9,912 nucleotides of DNA from SFWF01 sp964599835 (GTDB taxonomy: Bacteria; Bacillota; Clostridia; Oscillospirales; Acutalibacteraceae): positions 1 through 9,912 of the forward strand of contig CAZRHF010000084.1 of assembly GCA_964599835.1 (NCBI GenBank), written 5' to 3'. Shown in pieces: positions 7,148 through 9,912 of this stretch. The position numbers were made by a program, and so were the translations under genes. The notes beneath the pieces were generated by a model. The model made no database searches and was not told the origin of the DNA. It saw nothing but the letters and a program-made list of their open reading frames with translations. Position 1 is the stretch's first letter, and the number at the start of each line of letters is the position of its first letter.

Positions 7148-7176
7148 ATTTTATACCCATTAATATAACTTTTCAA
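7148..7176 (-). promoter_or_regulatory. Sigma-A promoter for uvrC
   Basis: On the minus strand, TTGAAA (-35, 7171-7176), a 17-base spacer and TAAAAT (-10, 7148-7153) each match consensus at 5 of 6 positions. Transcription would start near 7141, only about 15 bases before the TTG and immediately at the ribosome binding site. No damage-box (LexA-type) sequence is obvious to me here. Confidence 0.6.
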
Positions 7177-7197
7177 GTACAAAATGCAGGTGTTATT

Positions 7198-7581
7198 ATG
7201 AGAAAGACATTATTTACCATTATACTTATGCTAAGCGTGTGTATGTTTTCGGGATGTGACGAATCATTTTATACCATAACCTATCCCGAACCGGTCATAG
7301 TGCATCCGGATAATGAAACTGCACATACGATCAACGGATACCGTGAAAGATTCCCCACCACGTCCGGTTCTTCCTCAGATATTACATCCTCGGAAGAAAA
7401 TTCTTCTATGAAAGAGGAATACATAATATATCACGCCAATACGTCAACAAAGAAATTTCACTTGCAGAGCTGCAGATACGCCAAAAAGATGGATAAAGAG
7501 AAGCTTCTGGTGTTTGACGATTATGACGAGGCTATAAATATGGGTTATTCTCCCTGCAAAATTTGTCAAAAGGAAGATTAA
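7198..7581 (+). CDS. Small secreted lipoprotein with Ada-like Cys/His metal-binding tail, function unknown
   Basis: This is a hypothetical protein of 127 aa. Residues 1-20 are a lipoprotein signal: basic MRK, a hydrophobic core, then the lipobox FSGC with C20 as the lipidated Cys. A Ser/Thr/Glu-rich linker follows at about 54-72 and would hold the tail off the membrane. The C-terminal module (about 75-124) starts YIIYHANTSTKKFH and carries H88, C92, C120 and C123 in the pattern FHxxxC...GYxPCxxC. This resembles the small Ada-type zinc-binding module often found at the ends of clostridial secreted nucleases and surface proteins, where it accompanies other domains; here it is alone. The function is unknown, and metal binding is inference. 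The ATG at 7198 is chosen because the signal peptide begins there and AGGTG lies just upstream; an earlier in-frame ATG at 7111 lies inside uvrC. It is divergent from uvrC. A possible -10 TATAAC (7164-7169) lacks a clear -35. No terminator follows it. Confidence 0.8.
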   Translation: MRKTLFTIILMLSVCMFSGCDESFYTITYPEPVIVHPDNETAHTINGYRERFPTTSGSSSDITSSEENSSMKEEYIIYHANTSTKKFHLQSCRYAKKMDKEKLLVFDDYDEAINMGYSPCKICQKED

Positions 7582-7584
7582 TGT

Positions 7585-7613
7585 TTGACTTTTAATAATT
7601 TATTTGATAAAAT
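7585..7613 (+). promoter_or_regulatory. Sigma-A promoter for the aconitase-isocitrate dehydrogenase operon
   Basis: TTGACT (-35, 7585-7590), a 17-base spacer and TAAAAT (-10, 7608-7613) each match consensus at 5 of 6 positions. It begins three bases after the lipoprotein stop. The predicted start is near 7620, giving a leader of about 54 bases. An 8-base direct repeat ATTTGATA (7602-7609 and 7615-7622) flanks the -10 box; its meaning is unknown. Confidence 0.7.
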
Positions 7614-7633
7614 AATTTGATATGAAGGACGAT

Positions 7634-7669
7634 ATGTCTGAAATAATATTTCCCCCCGAAAGAAGTTGA
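7634..7669 (+). CDS. Possible 11-codon leader peptide upstream of aconitase
   Basis: An ATG at 7634 is preceded by AAGGA (7625-7629) at a short but workable distance. It opens the frame MSEIIFPPERS, ending in TGA at 7667-7669, four bases before the aconitase ATG. The aconitase gene itself has only a weak site (AAAGAAG), so ribosomes finishing this frame could re-initiate there. It contains a Pro-Pro pair, which can slow ribosomes. Such short frames also arise by chance, so this is tentative. Confidence 0.25.
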   Translation: MSEIIFPPERS

Positions 7670-7673
7670 TTAA

Positions 7674-9611
7674 ATGGGACTTACGTTAACAGAAAAAATC
7701 CTTAAAGCACACGTCGTAGACGGTGAGTTTGTTAAGGGTAATGAGATCGGAATCAGAATTGATCAGACTCTTACTCAGGACGCAACCGGAACGATGGCTT
7801 ATCTTGAGTTTGAATCTATGGGTATCCCCCGCGTTCAGACCGAAAGATCTGTTGCTTATATCGATCACAACACCCTCCAGTCCGGGTTTGAAAATGCCGA
7901 TGACCACCGTTTTATAGGTTCTGTTGCAAAGAAGCACGGTATTTATTTCTCACGCCCCGGCAACGGAATATGCCACCAGGTTCATCTTGAGCGATTCGGT
8001 GCACCCGGCAAGACCCTAATCGGTTCTGACAGCCACACCCCCACCTGCGGCGGTATAGGTATGATCGCCATCGGAGCAGGCGGACTCGATGTTGCCGTAG
8101 CAATGGGCGGCGGAGCTTATTATATTACATATCCTAAGGTTGTAAAGGTCGAGCTTACCGGCAAGCTTTCGCCTTGGGTCGCCGCTAAGGACGTTATTCT
8201 TGAGGTATTAAGAATTATGTCCGTTAAGGGCGGTGTCGGTAAGGTCATCGAATACACAGGCGAAGGAGTAAAGACACTTTCGGTTCCCGAACGTGCTACC
8301 ATCACCAATATGGGTGCAGAGCTCGGTGCCACAACCTCCATATTCCCCTCAGACGAAATAACCAAAGAATTCCTTACGGCTCAGAAACGTGAAAACGTTT
8401 GGGTCGAGCTCAGGGCTGACGAAGACGCTGAATACGATGAGATCATAAAGATAGATCTTTCTGCGCTTGCACCAATGGTTGCCTGCCCTCATTCTCCCGA
8501 TAACGTTAAAAGCGTTAAGGAGCTGGGTAAGCTTAAGATCGACCAGGTATGCATCGGCTCCTGCACCAACTCTTCCCTGCTTGATATGAGCAAGGTTGCA
8601 TATATTCTTAAAGGAAAGACAGTAGATCCCTCCGTATCTCTTGCTATTGCTCCCGGATCAAAGCAGGTTCTGAATATGATCGCAAAGAACGGTATGCTTT
8701 CCGATATGATAGATGCCGGTGCACGAATTTTAGAGAGTGCCTGCGGTCCTTGCATCGGTATGGGACAATCCCCCAACTCCAAGGGTGTCTCTCTCAGAAC
8801 CTTTAACCGAAACTTTGAAGGTCGTTCAGGAACCAAGGACGGACAGATCTACCTCGTTTCTCCTGAAGTTGCCGCCGCCTCTGCAATTACCGGATACCTT
8901 ACCGATCCGCGTGAGCTTGGCATAATGCCCGAGTTTATTCTTCCCGAAGAGTTTGAGATAAACGATAATATGGTTGTTACTCCTGCTCCCGCTGAGGAAA
9001 TGGAGACTGTCGAAATTTTAAGAGGACCTAATATAAAACCCTTCCCCACTACCGTTCCTCTTGCAGACAGCATCGACTGCGATTGCTCCCTGAAGGTTGG
9101 AGATAATATCACGACCGACCATATTATGCCTGCCGGTGCAAAGATACTTCCCCTTCGTTCGAATATCCCCGCTATTTCGAAGCATTGCTTTACCGTTTGC
9201 GACGAGGACTTCCCCGAAAGAGCAGAAAAGCTCGGAAAGAGTATAATCGTCGGCGGATCAAACTACGGTCAGGGCTCTTCCAGAGAGCACGCTGCTCTTG
9301 CTCCTCTCCATCTCGGTGTTAAGGCAGTTCTTGTTAAGTCTTTTGCCCGAATTCATCGAGCAAACCTTATCAACGCAGGTATTCTTCCTCTTACATTTGT
9401 TAACGAGGGCGATTACGAAAAGATCTCCCTCGGAGACAGCCTTTCTATCGCCAACGTAATAGACGATATTAAAAACTCACGCGATCTTACCGTTAAGAAT
9501 AACACTAACGGTGCAGAGATCAAGGTTAAGTGCGAGCTTTCCGAAAGAGCTATCGACATAGTTCTTGCAGGCGGTCTGCTCAGCTATACTAAAGAGAAAT
9601 TAAGCAAATAA
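7674..9611 (+). CDS. acn: Aconitate hydratase (aconitase)
   Basis: It isomerises citrate to isocitrate through cis-aconitate using a [4Fe-4S] cluster in the cytoplasm. The protein has 645 aa, shorter than E. coli AcnA or AcnB (about 850-890 aa) and of the compact LeuC-plus-LeuD-like layout common in anaerobes. The cluster ligands are C297 (CIGSCTNSS) and C357/C360 (SACGPCIGMGQ). Other family marks are DQTLTQDATG (about 30-39), GSDSHTPTCGG (about 117-127), and, in the C-terminal swivel domain, GDNITTDHI (about 476-484). GGSNYGQGSSREHA is at 527-540, with S536 matching the catalytic Ser. The start MGLTLTEKILKAH is the usual one for this group. The promoter is at 7585-7613. Its stop TAA runs directly into the next gene's ribosome binding site (TAAGGAG), so it forms an operon with isocitrate dehydrogenase. 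Homoaconitase or isopropylmalate isomerase is less likely because both domains are fused and icd is adjacent. Confidence 0.95.
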   Translation: MGLTLTEKILKAHVVDGEFVKGNEIGIRIDQTLTQDATGTMAYLEFESMGIPRVQTERSVAYIDHNTLQSGFENADDHRFIGSVAKKHGIYFSRPGNGICHQVHLERFGAPGKTLIGSDSHTPTCGGIGMIAIGAGGLDVAVAMGGGAYYITYPKVVKVELTGKLSPWVAAKDVILEVLRIMSVKGGVGKVIEYTGEGVKTLSVPERATITNMGAELGATTSIFPSDEITKEFLTAQKRENVWVELRADEDAEYDEIIKIDLSALAPMVACPHSPDNVKSVKELGKLKIDQVCIGSCTNSSLLDMSKVAYILKGKTVDPSVSLAIAPGSKQVLNMIAKNGMLSDMIDAGARILESACGPCIGMGQSPNSKGVSLRTFNRNFEGRSGTKDGQIYLVSPEVAAASAITGYLTDPRELGIMPEFILPEEFEINDNMVVTPAPAEEMETVEILRGPNIKPFPTTVPLADSIDCDCSLKVGDNITTDHIMPAGAKILPLRSNIPAISKHCFTVCDEDFPERAEKLGKSIIVGGSNYGQGSSREHAALAPLHLGVKAVLVKSFARIHRANLINAGILPLTFVNEGDYEKISLGDSLSIANVIDDIKNSRDLTVKNNTNGAEIKVKCELSERAIDIVLAGGLLSYTKEKLSK

Positions 9612-9621
9612 GGAGAAAGTC

Positions 9622-9912
9622 ATGGCTGATAAAATTCAAATGAAAACGCCGCTGGTCGAAATGGATGGCGACGAAATGACCAGAATTATCTGGAAAATGA
9701 TCAAAGATATTCTTATCTACCCTTATGTAGATCTTAAGAGTGAGTACTACGATCTCGGTCTTGAATACAGAAACGAAACCAACGATCAGGTTACTATCGA
9801 CTCGGCTAACGCAACCCTTAAGTACGGTGTTGCTGTTAAATGTGCTACCATCACACCAAATGCCGCACGTATGACCGAATATAACCTTAAAGAAATGTGG
9901 AAGTCTCCTAAC
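9622..9912 (+). CDS. icd: NADP-dependent isocitrate dehydrogenase, partial (N-terminal 97 residues)
   Basis: It oxidatively decarboxylates isocitrate to 2-oxoglutarate, probably with NADP+. The frame runs from the ATG at 9622 to the right edge with no stop, giving 97 residues of a family about 400 aa long. The visible part, with VEMDGDEMTRIIW (about 12-24), YVDLKSEYYDLGLEYRN (about 35-51), DQVTIDSANAT (about 55-65) and GVAVKCATITPNAARM (about 69-84), is the eukaryote-like (subfamily II, homodimeric) type rather than the E. coli Icd type. This recognition is from memory of family patterns. The RBS AGGAG at 9611-9615 is well spaced and overlaps the aconitase stop. Together the two genes make the citrate-to-2-oxoglutarate branch that feeds glutamate synthesis. 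Cofactor choice cannot be read from this fragment. Confidence 0.93.
   Translation, partial: MADKIQMKTPLVEMDGDEMTRIIWKMIKDILIYPYVDLKSEYYDLGLEYRNETNDQVTIDSANATLKYGVAVKCATITPNAARMTEYNLKEMWKSPN

Noticed and set aside
7111..7197. N-terminal extension of the lipoprotein frame from ATG 7111
   Set aside because: It would bury the lipoprotein signal peptide and overlaps the uvrC start and promoter; ATG 7198 has its own ribosome site and a standard signal.
7602..7622. Direct repeat ATTTGATA as an operator
   Set aside because: Only two 8-base copies in very AT-rich promoter DNA; chance is a sufficient explanation without conservation data.
1..9912. Defence, mobile-element or phage system
   Set aside because: All genes are core metabolism, repair or a small lipoprotein; no transposase, integrase, repeat array, toxin-antitoxin pair or tRNA-flanked insertion is visible.

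Overview
The window looks like chromosome from a strictly anaerobic, fermentative Gram-positive bacterium of the class Clostridia, probably an Oscillospiraceae/Ruminococcaceae-type gut organism. Evidence for this: a Na+-pumping decarboxylase membrane module, acetate kinase, a TmcAL (YlbM) tRNA acetyltransferase-type enzyme, consensus sigma-A promoters, strong purine-rich ribosome binding sites, several TTG starts, and a lipoprotein with a Gram-positive style lipobox. The species assignment is inference. This is ordinary core-metabolism DNA. I see no mobile element, CRISPR array, tRNA, rRNA or phage gene, and no gene-free stretch over 300 bases.

Layout. (1) Bases 1-1382, minus strand: the gamma-type (OadG) subunit followed by the beta (OadB-type) carboxybiotin-dependent Na+ pump, which runs off the left edge. 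A consensus promoter lies at 1419-1447. (2) Bases 1527-4015, minus strand: ackA then galK, 11-20 bases apart and so one operon, ending in a G-U-containing hairpin at 1487-1515. (3) Bases 4016-4156: a compact divergent control region with back-to-back promoters that share one AT-rich -10 box, plus an inverted repeat. (4) Bases 4157-5332, plus strand: tmcAL. (5) Bases 5304-7127, minus strand: uvrC, whose tail overlaps the tail of tmcAL by 29 bases. (6) Bases 7198-7581, plus strand: a small lipoprotein with an Ada-like Cys/His metal-binding tail. (7) Bases 7674-9912, plus strand: aconitase and the start of an NADP-type isocitrate dehydrogenase, forming one operon with its own promoter at 7585-7613.

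How the genes fit together. AckA makes ATP and acetate from acetyl phosphate. TmcAL, transcribed divergently from the same control region, consumes acetate and ATP to acetylate C34 of elongator tRNA-Met. GalK feeds galactose into central metabolism. Aconitase and isocitrate dehydrogenase are the oxidative half-cycle that supplies 2-oxoglutarate, and hence glutamate, in anaerobes; citrate synthase is not in view. The OadG/OadB pair couples decarboxylation of a biotin-bound carboxyl group to Na+ export. UvrC is the nucleotide-excision-repair nuclease and has no evident link to its neighbours.

The most useful second-look points are the corrected tmcAL and galK starts, the shared divergent promoter between two acetate-handling genes, the decarboxylase pair without a biotin carrier between its genes, and a possible short leader peptide before aconitase. 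I found no convincing previously undescribed system.
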